This document shows positions 32,385-41,895 of a stretch of DNA of 64,000 nt, piece after piece. The stretch comes from Pseudomonas sp. SCA2728.1_7. GTDB lineage: Bacteria; Pseudomonadota; Gammaproteobacteria; Pseudomonadales; Pseudomonadaceae. The stretch spans positions 3,100,001 through 3,164,000 of the forward strand of contig NZ_CP073104.1 of assembly GCF_018138145.1 (NCBI RefSeq), written 5' to 3'. Both the position numbers and the translations under genes were made by a program. Each line of letters starts with the position of its first letter. The first letter of the stretch is position 1. A model generated the notes under the pieces. The model was not told the DNA's origin. It did not search any database and saw only the letters and a list, made by a program, of their open reading frames with translations.

Positions 32385-33830
32385 ATGCAATGGGAAGTCG
32401 TGATCGGGCTGGAGATTCACACTCAGCTCACTACCCGGTCGAAAATCTTTTCCGGTAGTTCCACCACATTCGGTTCCGAGCCGAACACCCAGGCCAGCCT
32501 GATCGACCTGGGCATGCCCGGCGTTCTGCCGGTGCTGAACCAGGAAGCGGTGCGTATGGCGGTGATGTTCGGTCTGGCGATTGATGCCGAGATCGGTCAG
32601 CACAACGTGTTCGCGCGTAAAAACTACTTCTACCCGGATCTGCCGAAGGGCTACCAGATCAGCCAGATGGAATTGCCGATTGTTGGCAAAGGCCACCTGG
32701 ATATCGCCCTGGAAGACGGCACCGTCAAACGTGTCGGCATCACCCGCGCGCACCTGGAAGAAGACGCCGGCAAGAGCCTGCACGAAGAATTCAACGGTGC
32801 CACCGGCATCGACCTGAACCGTGCCGGCACGCCGCTGCTGGAAATCGTTTCCGAACCGGACATGCGCAGCGCCAAGGAAGCCGTGGCTTACGTCAAGGCG
32901 ATCCACGCGCTGGTACGTTATCTGGGCATCTGCGACGGCAACATGGCCGAAGGCTCGCTGCGTTGCGACTGCAACGTGTCGATCCGTCCGAAAGGCCAGG
33001 TTGAATTCGGCACGCGCTGCGAGATCAAGAACGTCAACTCGTTCCGTTTCATCGAGAAGGCGATCAACTCCGAGATCCAGCGTCAGATCGAGCTGATCGA
33101 AGACGGCGGCAAAGTGATCCAGCAGACCCGTCTATACGATCCGAACAAGGACGAAACCCGTCCGATGCGTTCGAAAGAGGAAGCCAACGACTACCGTTAC
33201 TTCCCCGATCCGGATCTACTGCCGGTAGTTATCGAAGAATCGTTCCTCGGCGAGGTGCGCGCCACCCTGCCGGAACTGCCACCGCAGAAACGCGAGCGCT
33301 TCCAGGAGCAATTCGGCCTGTCGGTCTATGACGCCAGCGTGCTGGCCACCAGCCGCGAACAAGCCGATTACTTCGAGAAAGTCGCGAGCATCGGCGGCGA
33401 CGCCAAACTGGCGGCGAACTGGGTGATGGTCGAGTTGGGCAGCCTGCTCAACAAGCAAGGCCTGGACATCGACGAGTCGCCGGTTTCCGCTGAACTGTTG
33501 GGCGGCATGCTGCTGCGCATCAAGGACAACACCATCTCCGGCAAGATTGCCAAGGTTGTGTTCGAAGCGATGGCCAACGGTGAAGGCAGCGCAGACGAGA
33601 TCATCGAAAAACGTGGCCTGAAGCAGGTTACCGACAGCGGCGCGATCTCGGCGGTGCTGGACGAAATGCTCGCGGCCAACGCCGAGCAAGTTGAACAATA
33701 CCGTGCGGCTGATGAAGCCAAGCGCGGCAAGATGTTCGGCTTCTTTGTGGGTCAGGCGATGAAAGCGTCGAAAGGCAAAGCCAACCCGCAGCAAGTGAAC
33801 GAACTGCTGAAAAGCAAGCTCGAAGGCTGA
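32385..33830 (+). CDS. gatB: Asp/Glu-tRNA amidotransferase subunit GatB
   Basis: Subunit that binds the misacylated tRNA and activates the acyl group with ATP. The ATG at 32385 ([15 protein letters not shown]), preceded by GAGGAGA, gives 481 residues; the open frame extends upstream into gatA without a better start. [18 protein letters not shown] and the C-terminal YqeY-like helical domain are visible. Confidence 0.97.
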   Translation: MQWEVVIGLEIHTQLTTRSKIFSGSSTTFGSEPNTQASLIDLGMPGVLPVLNQEAVRMAVMFGLAIDAEIGQHNVFARKNYFYPDLPKGYQISQMELPIVGKGHLDIALEDGTVKRVGITRAHLEEDAGKSLHEEFNGATGIDLNRAGTPLLEIVSEPDMRSAKEAVAYVKAIHALVRYLGICDGNMAEGSLRCDCNVSIRPKGQVEFGTRCEIKNVNSFRFIEKAINSEIQRQIELIEDGGKVIQQTRLYDPNKDETRPMRSKEEANDYRYFPDPDLLPVVIEESFLGEVRATLPELPPQKRERFQEQFGLSVYDASVLATSREQADYFEKVASIGGDAKLAANWVMVELGSLLNKQGLDIDESPVSAELLGGMLLRIKDNTISGKIAKVVFEAMANGEGSADEIIEKRGLKQVTDSGAISAVLDEMLAANAEQVEQYRAADEAKRGKMFGFFVGQAMKASKGKANPQQVNELLKSKLEG

Positions 33831-33835
33831 TGAAA

Positions 33836-33864
33836 ATGGAGCCAGACAAACAGCCTGGCTCCAT
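33836..33864 (+). terminator. Stem-loop after gatB
   Basis: Arms ATGGAGCCAG and CTGGCTCCAT pair over 10 bp around a 9-base loop, starting 6 bp after the gatB stop. There is no T-run, so termination strength is doubtful; a REP unit follows within 5 bp. Confidence 0.4.
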
Positions 33865-33868
33865 CCCC

Positions 33869-33957
33869 TGTAGGAGTGAGCCTGCTCGCGATAGCGATTT
33901 GACAGTCACTTTTCCGGTGTCTGACATTGCGCTATCGCGAGCAGGCTCACTCCTACA
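33869..33957. repeat. REP/REPIN palindrome, GAGCCTGCTCGC family
   Basis: An 89-bp unit with arms TGTAGGAGTGAGCCTGCTCG and its complement around a 40-base centre. It carries the TAGGAGTGAGCC subtype rather than the GGGAGCGAGCC subtype. Confidence 0.9.
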
Positions 33958-33978
33958 TTTGTTTTCGGGAAACCTTGA

Positions 33979-34353
33979 ATGAAGCGTCTGCTCAGCCTTT
34001 TTGCCCTGCTCTCTTTACTGGCCGGTTGCGCCAGCACCGACACCATCGACCCGCACGGTTACGACCAGACCGGCGTCGCTTCTTATTACGGTGCCAAGCA
34101 CCACGGTAAACGCACCGCCAGTGGCGAGCCGTTCAACCAGAATTCCCTGACCGCCGCCCACCGCCAGCTACCCTTCGGCACACGGGTGAAGGTCACCAAC
34201 CTGAAAAACGATGAATCTGTCGTGGTCCGCATCAACGACCGTGGCCCGCACACCCGTGGACGCCTGATCGACGTGTCCCGCGAGGCCGCCGAACAACTCG
34301 GCATGCTGCGCAGCGGCACCGCGCGGGTTCGCGTGCAGGCCCTCGACGACTGA
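33979..34353 (+). CDS. Short RlpA-like lipoprotein
   Basis: The 124 residues begin with a lipoprotein signal (MKRLLSLFALLSLLAGCAST, lipobox LAGC, lipidated Cys17), so it is probably an outer-membrane lipoprotein. The rest is a double-psi beta-barrel of the RlpA type with GVASYYGAKHHGKRTASGE, VTNLKNDESVVVRINDRGPH and a conserved Asp. It lacks the SPOR domain of full RlpA. P. aeruginosa RlpA cleaves peptidoglycan that lacks stem peptides; whether this short form is active is unknown. Confidence 0.88.
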   Translation: MKRLLSLFALLSLLAGCASTDTIDPHGYDQTGVASYYGAKHHGKRTASGEPFNQNSLTAAHRQLPFGTRVKVTNLKNDESVVVRINDRGPHTRGRLIDVSREAAEQLGMLRSGTARVRVQALDD

Positions 34354-34399
34354 TGGAGCGCTGACCATTTTCGGATTAGCCGATTTACCCCTGATCAGC

Positions 34400-35461
34400 G
34401 TGATCGAACTGCTCGCTGGCCTATGCCTGCTGATCTTCGGCGCAGAGTTGATGGTGCGCGCGGCGGTGCGTCTGGCGGCGCGCCTGCATGTGCGGCCATT
34501 GATTATCGGTCTGACCATCGTCGCCCTTGGCAGCAGCGCACCGCAAATGGCCGTCAGCCTGCAAGCTGCGCTGGCACACAATCCCGACATCGCGGTCGGT
34601 AGCGTGGTCGGCAGCAGTATCTTCAATATCCTCGTCACCCTCGGTTTGTCAGCGATGATCATTCCACTGCGCGTCTCGCGGCAACTGGTGCGGCTGGATA
34701 TTCCGCTGATGATCGGCGCCAGTCTGCTGGTGTTCGTATTGGCGTGGAATGAAGAGATCGGACGCTTCGACGGCGTCCTGTTGCTGGCGGCACTGGCGTT
34801 GTATCTCGGCTTGTTGTTACGCCAATCGCGGCACTCGGCGCGACCGCATTCGGAACAACCCGAAACGGCACAGGCCTCGTGGTTCAGCAGCCTGCTGATG
34901 ATCGTTATCGGTCTGGCAATGTTGGTGTTTGCCGGGCATCTGCTGCTGGGCGCCGCTGTCGTGGTGGCCACTGATCTTGGATTCTCCGAGCGGGTAATCG
35001 GCCTTACCGTAGTCGCCGTCGGCACGTCGCTGCCGGAACTGGCGACCTCGCTGATCGCCGCATTGCGCGGACAACGTGACATCGCTGTCGGCAACGTCAT
35101 CGGCGCCAACCTGTTCAATCTGCTCGGGGTACTCGGCCTGACCGCATTGATCGCACCGACGCCGCTGTCGGTGTCGCCGAACGCACTGGATTTCGACCTG
35201 CCGGTGATGCTCGGCGTCGCCGCGCTGTGCCTGCCGGTGTTCTATTCAGGCTACCGCGTGACCCGCGCCGAAGGTCTGCTGTTGCTCGGTTTGTATCTGG
35301 CGTACGGACTGCACGTGGTGTCGTTCACCACCGGCATGCCACTGGCCGGCAAGCTTGAGCGGCTGATGCTGTTTTATGTCTTGCCGACGCTGTTGACGTT
35401 TCTGCTGTTCACGTCGATCCGCGCCTGGCGCCGCCAACACCACAAGAGTGATAAACCATGA
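34400..35461 (+). CDS. Calcium/sodium antiporter-like cation exchanger
   Basis: Inner-membrane exchanger of the CaCA superfamily, YrbG-like. The 353 residues have about ten helices in two halves with alpha repeats: first GLTIVALGSSAPQMAVS (37-53), second GLTVVAVGTSLPELATS (about 200-216). The second has the usual Pro-Glu; the first has Pro-Gln (Gln49) in place of the ion-binding Glu. The GTG at 34400 has no clear ribosome site; codons up to an ATT at 34367 are open and GGAG lies 8 bases before it, so the protein may be 11 residues longer. Confidence 0.87.
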   Translation: MIELLAGLCLLIFGAELMVRAAVRLAARLHVRPLIIGLTIVALGSSAPQMAVSLQAALAHNPDIAVGSVVGSSIFNILVTLGLSAMIIPLRVSRQLVRLDIPLMIGASLLVFVLAWNEEIGRFDGVLLLAALALYLGLLLRQSRHSARPHSEQPETAQASWFSSLLMIVIGLAMLVFAGHLLLGAAVVVATDLGFSERVIGLTVVAVGTSLPELATSLIAALRGQRDIAVGNVIGANLFNLLGVLGLTALIAPTPLSVSPNALDFDLPVMLGVAALCLPVFYSGYRVTRAEGLLLLGLYLAYGLHVVSFTTGMPLAGKLERLMLFYVLPTLLTFLLFTSIRAWRRQHHKSDKP

Positions 35462-35838
35462 CCGAATCGAAGAAGTCCGGGGTTGAAGTCCGCCGCCAGG
35501 TAATGGGCGATGCGTTTGTTGATCGCGCCTTGGGCAACGCCACCGAGTTCACCCAGCCATTGCAGGATTTCGTCAATGAACATGCCTGGGGTGGCGTGTG
35601 GAATCGTGAAGGCCTGCCGCTGAAAACCCGCAGCCTGATCACCCTCGCCGCGCTGACAGCACTGAAGTGCCCGCAAGAGCTGAAGGGCCATGTGCGCGGT
35701 GCGCTGAACAATGGCTGCACCGTGGATGAGATTCGTGAGGCGCTGCTGCATTGCGCGGTGTATGCCGGCGTGCCGGCGGCGATTGATGCGTTTCGGGCGG
35801 CGCAGGAAGTGATCGATACCTACCAGAAACCTGAGTGA
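35458..35838 (+). CDS. Carboxymuconolactone decarboxylase family protein
   Basis: A 126-residue AhpD-like, all-helical protein matching gamma-carboxymuconolactone decarboxylase (PcaC-type) in length and pattern: WNREGLPLKTRSLITLAALTAL, then HVRGALNNGCTVDEIREALLH. True PcaC acts in protocatechuate breakdown, but no other pca gene is nearby, so the reaction is uncertain. Its ATG overlaps the antiporter stop (ATGA). Confidence 0.85.
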   Translation: MTESKKSGVEVRRQVMGDAFVDRALGNATEFTQPLQDFVNEHAWGGVWNREGLPLKTRSLITLAALTALKCPQELKGHVRGALNNGCTVDEIREALLHCAVYAGVPAAIDAFRAAQEVIDTYQKPE

Positions 35839-35848
35839 TTGAACTGAC

Positions 35849-35921
35849 GCCTTCGCGAGCAGGCTCGCTCCCACATTGGATTGCATTTCAAATGTGGGAG
35901 CGAGCCTGCTCGCGAAGAGGC
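35849..35921. repeat. REP/REPIN palindrome, GAGCCTGCTCGC family
   Basis: A 73-bp near-perfect inverted repeat (GCCTTCGCGAGCAGGCTCGC and its complement) between two convergent genes. Confidence 0.9.
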
Positions 35922-35946
35922 CCTGAGCAACACCACAACATCAAAA

Positions 35947-36888
35947 TCAGATCCACCCACCCCACTGCAAAACGAAGATCCCGACGTTGGTGGTAATCGC
36001 CGCCATCAACGTGGTCATCACGATAATCGCCGCCGCCAGCTCATGATTGCCCTGCGCCGCGCGGGCCATGACAAAACTCGCCGCCGCCGTCGGGCTGCCG
36101 AAATACAGAAACAGTATCCCCAGTTCCGCCCCGCGAAATCCCCACAACCACGCGCCGAGCGTCGCCAGCACCGGCAAGCCGACCATCTTCACCAGACTGG
36201 AACTGAGCGCCATATTGCCGCTCTTGCGCAGCGCCGCCAGTGACAGCGTGCCGCCGATGCAGATCAGCGCCAGCGGCAAGGTGGTCTGCGCCAGATACTG
36301 CCCGGAAGTCTCCAGCCAGCCCGGCAAACCGATCTTGAAATAGGCAAACGGCGCCGCCGCAATCACGCTGATGATCAGGGGATTGCTGAACACGCTTTTG
36401 CAGATGCTCCACGGATCGGACTTGATCACCGGGCTGTACACCGCCAGCACAATGGTCGACAGGGTGTTGTAGAACAGGATCACCAAAGCCGCGAGAATCG
36501 CCCCGAGGGAAATCCCGTAATCGCCGTACATGCTCGCCGCCAGCGCCAGCCCGATGACGCCGTTATTGCCGCGAAATGCGCCCTGGGTGTAGATGCCGCG
36601 ATCTTCACGCGGGCAACGGAAAATCGCCCAACCCCAGGCCAGGGCAAAGCTCACCAGCGTAGCGAGGGAGAAGTAGATCAGCAGGGACGGTTGCAACGCG
36701 GCGTGCAGGTCGGCATGCAGAATGCCGAGAAACAGCAGCGCCGGCATGGTGACGTTGAACACCAGCGAGGAGGCGGTGTGGATGAAGTTGTCGTTGATCC
36801 AGTCGATGCGCTTGAGCAGCACACCGAGAAACAGCATGGCAAACACCGGCGCGGTGATGTTCAGGGTTTCGAGGAAGATTGCCAGCAT
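35947..36888 (-). CDS. AEC family transporter
   Basis: Probable inner-membrane carboxylate or auxin-efflux-carrier-type permease. The start at 36888 (MLAIFLETLNITAPVFAML) gives 313 residues with about ten hydrophobic helices in a 5+5 layout, typical of the family; a start 12 codons upstream is less likely. GAFRGNNGVIGLALA (around 124-138) is a conserved family stretch. Substrate unknown. It is convergent with the preceding gene and separated from garD by a repeat block. Confidence 0.86.
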   Translation of the reverse strand: MLAIFLETLNITAPVFAMLFLGVLLKRIDWINDNFIHTASSLVFNVTMPALLFLGILHADLHAALQPSLLIYFSLATLVSFALAWGWAIFRCPREDRGIYTQGAFRGNNGVIGLALAASMYGDYGISLGAILAALVILFYNTLSTIVLAVYSPVIKSDPWSICKSVFSNPLIISVIAAAPFAYFKIGLPGWLETSGQYLAQTTLPLALICIGGTLSLAALRKSGNMALSSSLVKMVGLPVLATLGAWLWGFRGAELGILFLYFGSPTAAASFVMARAAQGNHELAAAIIVMTTLMAAITTNVGIFVLQWGGWI

Positions 36889-36939
36889 GCCGGGGAGCCT
36901 TGGGTGAGCGTCGTTAGGGGCCAATGATAAAGCAAAAGC

Positions 36940-37262
36940 CCCTCACCCTAGCCCTCTCCCGGAGGGAGAGGGAACCGATCGGGGGATATTGCAGAAATCC
37001 ATCGACCTGAAATGACTTCGTTGAATCCATAATCAACTCGGTATTTCAAGTCGATGTATAGCGCCTGACAACTCGATCAGCCCCTCACCCTAACCCTCTC
37101 CCGGAGGGAGAGGGGACTGACCAAGGTGTCTTGCGTTGTACATCGACCTGCAAGACCGAATCGATTATGGATTCGGCAAAGCACTTTCAGGTCGATGTAC
37201 TTCTTAAATATTCCCGGATCGGCCCCCTCTCCCTCCGGGAGAGGGCTGGGCGGGCGGCGTTC
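36940..37262. repeat. Block of palindromic repeats upstream of the AEC gene
   Basis: This 370-bp non-coding stretch holds three copies of a CCTCTCCCGGAGGGAGAGG palindrome (near 36954, 37094 and, inverted, 37226) and two longer stem-loops between them: one about 36999-37059 with TCGACCTGAAAT-type arms, one about 37139-37201 with arms GTACATCGACCTG and its complement (13 bp). The centres of the two stem-loops, GAATCCATAATC and GATTATGGATTC, are reverse complements. Related to the repeats at 50489-50757. Confidence 0.8.
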
Positions 37263-37297
37263 CGATGAGGGTAGCTTTTGACCTACCCCCAAAACCA

Positions 37298-38851
37298 TCA
37301 AGTAATCGGCGCCGGGTTGAACAACGTAATGTCGTTATGCAGCTTGTGCTTCTCCGCCCAGGTCTGCTGCTTGCCGCTCGCCACATCCAGGTAATAGTGG
37401 AACAACTCCCAACCCAATTCCTCGATCGTCGCGCGCCCGGTCGCAATCCGCCCGGCATCGATATCAATCAGATCCGGCCAACGCTGCGCCAACTCCGTCC
37501 GCGTCGAGACCTTCACCACCGGCGCCATCGCCAAACCATACGGCGTGCCACGCCCGGTAGTGAACACATGCAGGTTCATCCCCGCCGCCAACTGCAACGT
37601 CCCGCAGACAAAATCACTCGCCGGCGTCGCACAGAAAATCAAACCCTTCTGTTTGAACCGCTCGCCCGGGCCGAGCACGCCGTTGATCGCGCTGCTGCCC
37701 GATTTGACGATCGAACCCAGCGACTTCTCGACAATGTTCGACAGCCCGCCCTTCTTGTTGCCAGGCGTAGTGTTGGCGCTACGATCCGCTTCACCCTTGG
37801 CCAGGTAACGGTCGTACCAGTCCATCTCACGCACCAATTCCTCGGCAACGGTTTTGCTTTCGGCACGTGAAGTCAGCAGGTAAATCGCATCGCGCACTTC
37901 GGTGACTTCGGAAAACATCACCGTCGCCCCCGCGCGCAACAACAAGTCCGAAGCGTAGCCCAGCGCCGGGTTGGCGGTTATCCCGGAGAACGCATCGCTG
38001 CCGCCGCACTGCATGCCGAGGATCAGCTCGGACGCCGGCACGGTTTCGCGGCGGCGTTGGTCGAGTTTCTTCAAACGGACTTCAGCCAATTCCATGATTT
38101 GCTCGATCATCTCGGTGAAACCGTGACTGGAATCCTGCAAGCGATACAGCCACGGATCGCTGAGATCCACCGAAGCATCGTCCTCGTGCATGACCTGCCC
38201 GGCCTGCAATTTCTCGCAGCCGAGGCTGATCACCAACGCCTCGCCACCGAGGTTCGGGTTGCGCGCCAGATTGCGCACGGTGCGAATCGGGATGTAGGCG
38301 TCGGTGGCGGTAATCGCCACGCCGCAGCCGTAACTGTGAGTCAGCGCCACCACATCATCGACGTGCGGGTATTTCGGCAGCAGCTCGTCCTTGATGCGTT
38401 TCACCGCGTGATCAAGCACGCCGGTGACGCACTGCACGGTCGTAGTGATGCCAAGAATATTGCGCGTGCCGACGGTACCGTCGGCGTTGCGATAACCCTC
38501 GAAGGTGAAACCTTCCAGCGGTGCCTGCGCGTCCGGCACCTCGGTGGACAGCGGCAAGCTGTCCAGCGGCGGCGCGGTCGGCATGCGCAGTTGATCTTCC
38601 TTGACCCAACTGCCTCGGCGAATCGGCTGCAACGCGTAGCCAATCACCTGACCGTAGCGAATCACCTGGCCGCCCTCGGGAATGTCTTCAAGGGTGACCT
38701 TGTGGCTCTGCGGCACAAATTCCAGCGTCACCAGGCCATCGGCAAATTCAGTGCCGGCCGGTGCGCCCTGGTCGTTGACCACTACCACCACATTGTCCCG
38801 CTCGTGCAGGCGGATGTGGCGCGGCGAGTCGGAATGTTCAATCAACTGCAT
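37298..38851 (-). CDS. garD: Galactarate dehydratase
   Basis: Dehydrates galactarate (mucate) to 5-dehydro-4-deoxy-D-glucarate. The 517 residues are of the UxaA/GarD family: an N-terminal SAF domain (about 13-90, with [18 protein letters not shown]), then the large catalytic part containing [25 protein letters not shown] and [20 protein letters not shown]. Altronate dehydratase is the close alternative, but the neighbours gudP, kdgD and the semialdehyde dehydrogenase point to galactarate. Last gene of the minus-strand cluster, 11 bp after gudP. Confidence 0.88.
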   Translation of the reverse strand: MQLIEHSDSPRHIRLHERDNVVVVVNDQGAPAGTEFADGLVTLEFVPQSHKVTLEDIPEGGQVIRYGQVIGYALQPIRRGSWVKEDQLRMPTAPPLDSLPLSTEVPDAQAPLEGFTFEGYRNADGTVGTRNILGITTTVQCVTGVLDHAVKRIKDELLPKYPHVDDVVALTHSYGCGVAITATDAYIPIRTVRNLARNPNLGGEALVISLGCEKLQAGQVMHEDDASVDLSDPWLYRLQDSSHGFTEMIEQIMELAEVRLKKLDQRRRETVPASELILGMQCGGSDAFSGITANPALGYASDLLLRAGATVMFSEVTEVRDAIYLLTSRAESKTVAEELVREMDWYDRYLAKGEADRSANTTPGNKKGGLSNIVEKSLGSIVKSGSSAINGVLGPGERFKQKGLIFCATPASDFVCGTLQLAAGMNLHVFTTGRGTPYGLAMAPVVKVSTRTELAQRWPDLIDIDAGRIATGRATIEELGWELFHYYLDVASGKQQTWAEKHKLHNDITLFNPAPIT

Positions 38852-38862
38852 GACGCCGCTCC

Positions 38863-40227
38863 TCAGGAATGCGCTTGGGACAATTTACCGCTGGCTTCAG
38901 TACCGCCGTTGGTTGGCGGCTCTTTGAGTACCACACGTTTGATCGGGCCGACGATAACCAGATAGCTGAACACCGCCACCAGTGCGTTGGCACCGACAAA
39001 CACCAGCGCCCATTTGAACGAACCGGTGGAGCTGATGATGTAGCCAATCACGATCGGCGTGGTAATCGAAGCGATGTTGCCGAAGGTGTTGAACAGGCCA
39101 CCGCTCAGACCGGCGATCTGTTTTGGCGAGGTGTCGGAAACCACCGCCCAGCCGAGTGCGCCAACGCCTTTGCCGAAGAAGGCCAGAGCCATGAAGCCAA
39201 CCACCATCCACTCCACATCGACATAGTTGCAGGCCACGATGCTGCTGGAAACCAGCAGGCCAGCGATGATCGGTGCTTTACGGGCGAAGGTCAGCGAGTG
39301 GCCTTTGCGCAGCAGGTAATCGGAAATCACCCCGCCGAGCACGCCGCCGATGAAGCCGCAGATTGCCGGCAACGAGGCGATAAAACCGGCCTTGAGAATG
39401 GTCATGCCACGCTCTTGCACCAGGTACACCGGGAACCAGGTCAGGAAGAAATAGGTGATGCCGTTGATGCAGTACTGGCCCAGATACACGCCAAGCATCA
39501 TGCGGTTGGTCAGCAACTGGCGGATGTAATCCCATTTCGGGCCATCAGCCTTTTTGCCTTGCTTGACGTCCATGTCGACCATGCCGCCGTTGTCGGCAAT
39601 GAACTGCACTTCGGCTTCGTTGGCCATCGGGTGTTGACGCGGGCTGTGGATAACCTTCAGCCAGATGCCAGAGAAGACGATGCCGAACACGCCCATGACG
39701 ATAAACACGTGTTCCCAGCCGAAGGAGTAAACGATCCAGCCCATCAGCGGTGCGAACAACACGGTGGCAAAGTATTGCGCCGAGTTGAAGATCGCCGAAG
39801 CGGTGCCGCGTTCAGCGGTCGGGAACCAAGCGGCGACGATGCGCGCGTTGCCGGGGAACGATGGCGCTTCAGCCAGACCGACCAGGAAGCGCAGCATGAA
39901 CAGCGCAACGATGGCCGTGGACATGCCGAACTCACCGACAAAGCCTTGCAGCACGGTGAACAGCGACCAGGTGAAAATGCTCAGGGCATAGACTTTTTTC
40001 GAGCCGAAGCGATCGAGCAGCCAGCCACCGGGGATTTGCCCGGCCACGTAGGCCCAACCGAATGCGGAGAAGATGTAGCCGAGGGTGACTGCGTCGATGC
40101 CCAGATCTTTTTGCAGGCTGGAGCCGGCAATGGCGATCGTGGCACGGTCGGCGTAATTGATCGTGGTCACCAGAAACAGCATGAGCAGGATCAAATAGCG
40201 GACGTGAGTCGGCTTGGACGATTGCAT
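38863..40227 (-). CDS. gudP: MFS glucarate/galactarate transporter
   Basis: Inner-membrane symporter of the anion:cation symporter MFS family. The 454 residues show twelve hydrophobic helices and the opening [20 protein letters not shown] with the family-typical NYxDR motif, and [20 protein letters not shown]. Length matches GudP/GarP. It lies between the semialdehyde dehydrogenase and garD, supporting hexarate uptake. Confidence 0.92.
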   Translation of the reverse strand: MQSSKPTHVRYLILLMLFLVTTINYADRATIAIAGSSLQKDLGIDAVTLGYIFSAFGWAYVAGQIPGGWLLDRFGSKKVYALSIFTWSLFTVLQGFVGEFGMSTAIVALFMLRFLVGLAEAPSFPGNARIVAAWFPTAERGTASAIFNSAQYFATVLFAPLMGWIVYSFGWEHVFIVMGVFGIVFSGIWLKVIHSPRQHPMANEAEVQFIADNGGMVDMDVKQGKKADGPKWDYIRQLLTNRMMLGVYLGQYCINGITYFFLTWFPVYLVQERGMTILKAGFIASLPAICGFIGGVLGGVISDYLLRKGHSLTFARKAPIIAGLLVSSSIVACNYVDVEWMVVGFMALAFFGKGVGALGWAVVSDTSPKQIAGLSGGLFNTFGNIASITTPIVIGYIISSTGSFKWALVFVGANALVAVFSYLVIVGPIKRVVLKEPPTNGGTEASGKLSQAHS

Positions 40228-40292
40228 GTAGATGTACTCCCACTGATTATTTTTATGCGCGGGTGAATCTTCTTTGGTCTTGCATCTATTCC

Positions 40293-40360
40293 CTGTAGGA
40301 GCTGCCGAAGGCTGCGATCTTTTGATCTTGAAAGATCGCAGCCTTCGGCAGCTCCTACAG
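40293..40360. repeat. REP palindrome, GATCGCAGCC family
   Basis: Nearly perfect 68-bp inverted repeat (TGTAGGAGCTGCCGAAGGCTG... and its complement, short centre TGATCTTGA) in the 147-bp gap between two genes of the same strand, inside the galactarate operon. It may separate the expression of gudP-garD from the upstream genes. Confidence 0.88.
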
Positions 40361-40374
40361 GGGTATTGCGTGTA

Positions 40375-41835
40375 TCAGGAGCCGATGTAACTGGTCTTCA
40401 CGACCGTGTAGAACTCTTGCGCATAGCGGCCTTGCTCACGTGATCCATAGGATGAACCTTTACGGCCACCGAACGGAACGTGGTAATCCACGCCAGCGGT
40501 CGGCAGGTTGACCATGACCATCCCGGCTTGCGAATGGCGCTTGAAGTGGTTGGCGTACTTCAGCGAGGTGGTTGCAATACCCGCCGACAGACCGAACTCG
40601 GTGTCGTTGGCCATCGCCAGCGCCGCGTCGTAGTCAGCCACGCGAACGATGTTGGCCACCGGGCCGAAGATCTCTTCGCGGCTGATGCGCATCGACGCTT
40701 CACTGTCGGCAAACAGCGTTGGCGCGAGGAAGTAACCTTCGGTGTCGCAAGTTACCAGACCGCCGCCGCTGACCAGACGCGCACCTTCGGACTGGCCGAT
40801 GTCGATGTACTTCATGTCCTGTTCCAGCTGCGCTTGCGAAACCACTGGACCGATATCGGTGCCGGATTTCAGTGCGTGGCCGACCTTGATCGACTTCATG
40901 CGCTCGGCCATGGCTTCAACGAACTTGTCGTGAATCCCGGCGGTGACGATCAAACGGCTCGACGCGGTGCAACGCTGACCGGTGGAGTAGAACGCGCTCT
41001 GCACCGACAGCTCGACCGCTTGTTTGAGGTCGGCGTCGTCGAGAATGATCTGCGGGTTCTTGCCGCCCATTTCCAGCTGAACCTTGGCCTGACGCGACAC
41101 GCAGTTGACCGCGATCTGACGACCCACGCCCACCGAACCGGTGAAGCTGATGCCGTCGACTTTCGGGCTCTGCACCAGCGCATCGCCAACTACGCGACCG
41201 CTGCCCATCACCAGGTTGAACACGCCGGCCGGGAAGCCTGCGCGGGAGATGATTTCCGCCAGTGCCCAGGCGCAACCCGGCACCAGATCGGCCGGTTTCA
41301 ACACCACGCAGTTGCCGTAGGCCAACGCCGGGGCGATTTTCCATGCAGGAATGGCGATCGGGAAGTTCCACGGAGTGATCAGACCAACCACGCCCAGTGC
41401 TTCGCGAGTCACTTCAACATTGACGCCCGGACGCACCGACGGCACGTAGTCACCGGACAGGCGCAGGCATTCACCGGCGAAGAATTTGAAGATATTGCCG
41501 GCGCGGGTCACTTCGCCGATGGCTTCGGGCAGGGTCTTGCCCTCTTCCCGGGCCAGCAGGGTGCCGAGTTCTTCGCGACGAGCCAGAATCTCAGTTCCGA
41601 CTTTATCCAGCGAGTCGTGACGGGCCTGAATACCCGAAGTCGAATAGGCCGGGAACGCGGCGCGGGCAGCGTCGATGGCGGCGTGAACCTGAGTCAGGTC
41701 AGCCTTGGCGTAATCGCCGATGGTGTCGCTCAGTTCCGACGGGTTGATGTTGGCCGAATAGTCGGCACCGGCAACCCATTCGCCGTTGATGTAGTTGTCG
41801 TAGCGTTTTGCATTTGTCACAGGGGCAGCCCTCAA
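40375..41835 (-). CDS. Alpha-ketoglutaric semialdehyde dehydrogenase
   Basis: NAD(P)-dependent aldehyde dehydrogenase that turns 2-ketoglutarate semialdehyde into 2-ketoglutarate, the last step of this hexarate route. The 486 residues show the ALDH features: nucleotide loop FTGSVGVGRQIA, catalytic Glu in LEMGGKNPQI and catalytic Cys in STGQRCTASSRL (near residue 288). The name rests on position between kdgD and gudP; the fold alone would fit several aldehyde substrates. A terminator separates it from kdgD. Confidence 0.88.
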   Translation of the reverse strand: MRAAPVTNAKRYDNYINGEWVAGADYSANINPSELSDTIGDYAKADLTQVHAAIDAARAAFPAYSTSGIQARHDSLDKVGTEILARREELGTLLAREEGKTLPEAIGEVTRAGNIFKFFAGECLRLSGDYVPSVRPGVNVEVTREALGVVGLITPWNFPIAIPAWKIAPALAYGNCVVLKPADLVPGCAWALAEIISRAGFPAGVFNLVMGSGRVVGDALVQSPKVDGISFTGSVGVGRQIAVNCVSRQAKVQLEMGGKNPQIILDDADLKQAVELSVQSAFYSTGQRCTASSRLIVTAGIHDKFVEAMAERMKSIKVGHALKSGTDIGPVVSQAQLEQDMKYIDIGQSEGARLVSGGGLVTCDTEGYFLAPTLFADSEASMRISREEIFGPVANIVRVADYDAALAMANDTEFGLSAGIATTSLKYANHFKRHSQAGMVMVNLPTAGVDYHVPFGGRKGSSYGSREQGRYAQEFYTVVKTSYIGS

Positions 41836-41853
41836 AACTAAAAGCCTTTACGC

Positions 41854-41878
41854 AAAAAGCCGCTGATTACTCAGCGGC
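41854..41878 (-). terminator. Intrinsic terminator between kdgD and the semialdehyde dehydrogenase
   Basis: On the minus strand an 8-bp stem GCCGCTGA/TCAGCGGC is followed by five T. It lies in the 60-bp gap after kdgD and would reduce transcription into the downstream genes. Confidence 0.7.
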
Positions 41879-41895
41879 CGCGTTTTTGTCGGGTG

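Noticed and set aside
30896..32386. 496-codon open frame opposite gatA
   Set aside because: gatA carries its complete catalytic triad; the antisense frame shows no recognisable motif.
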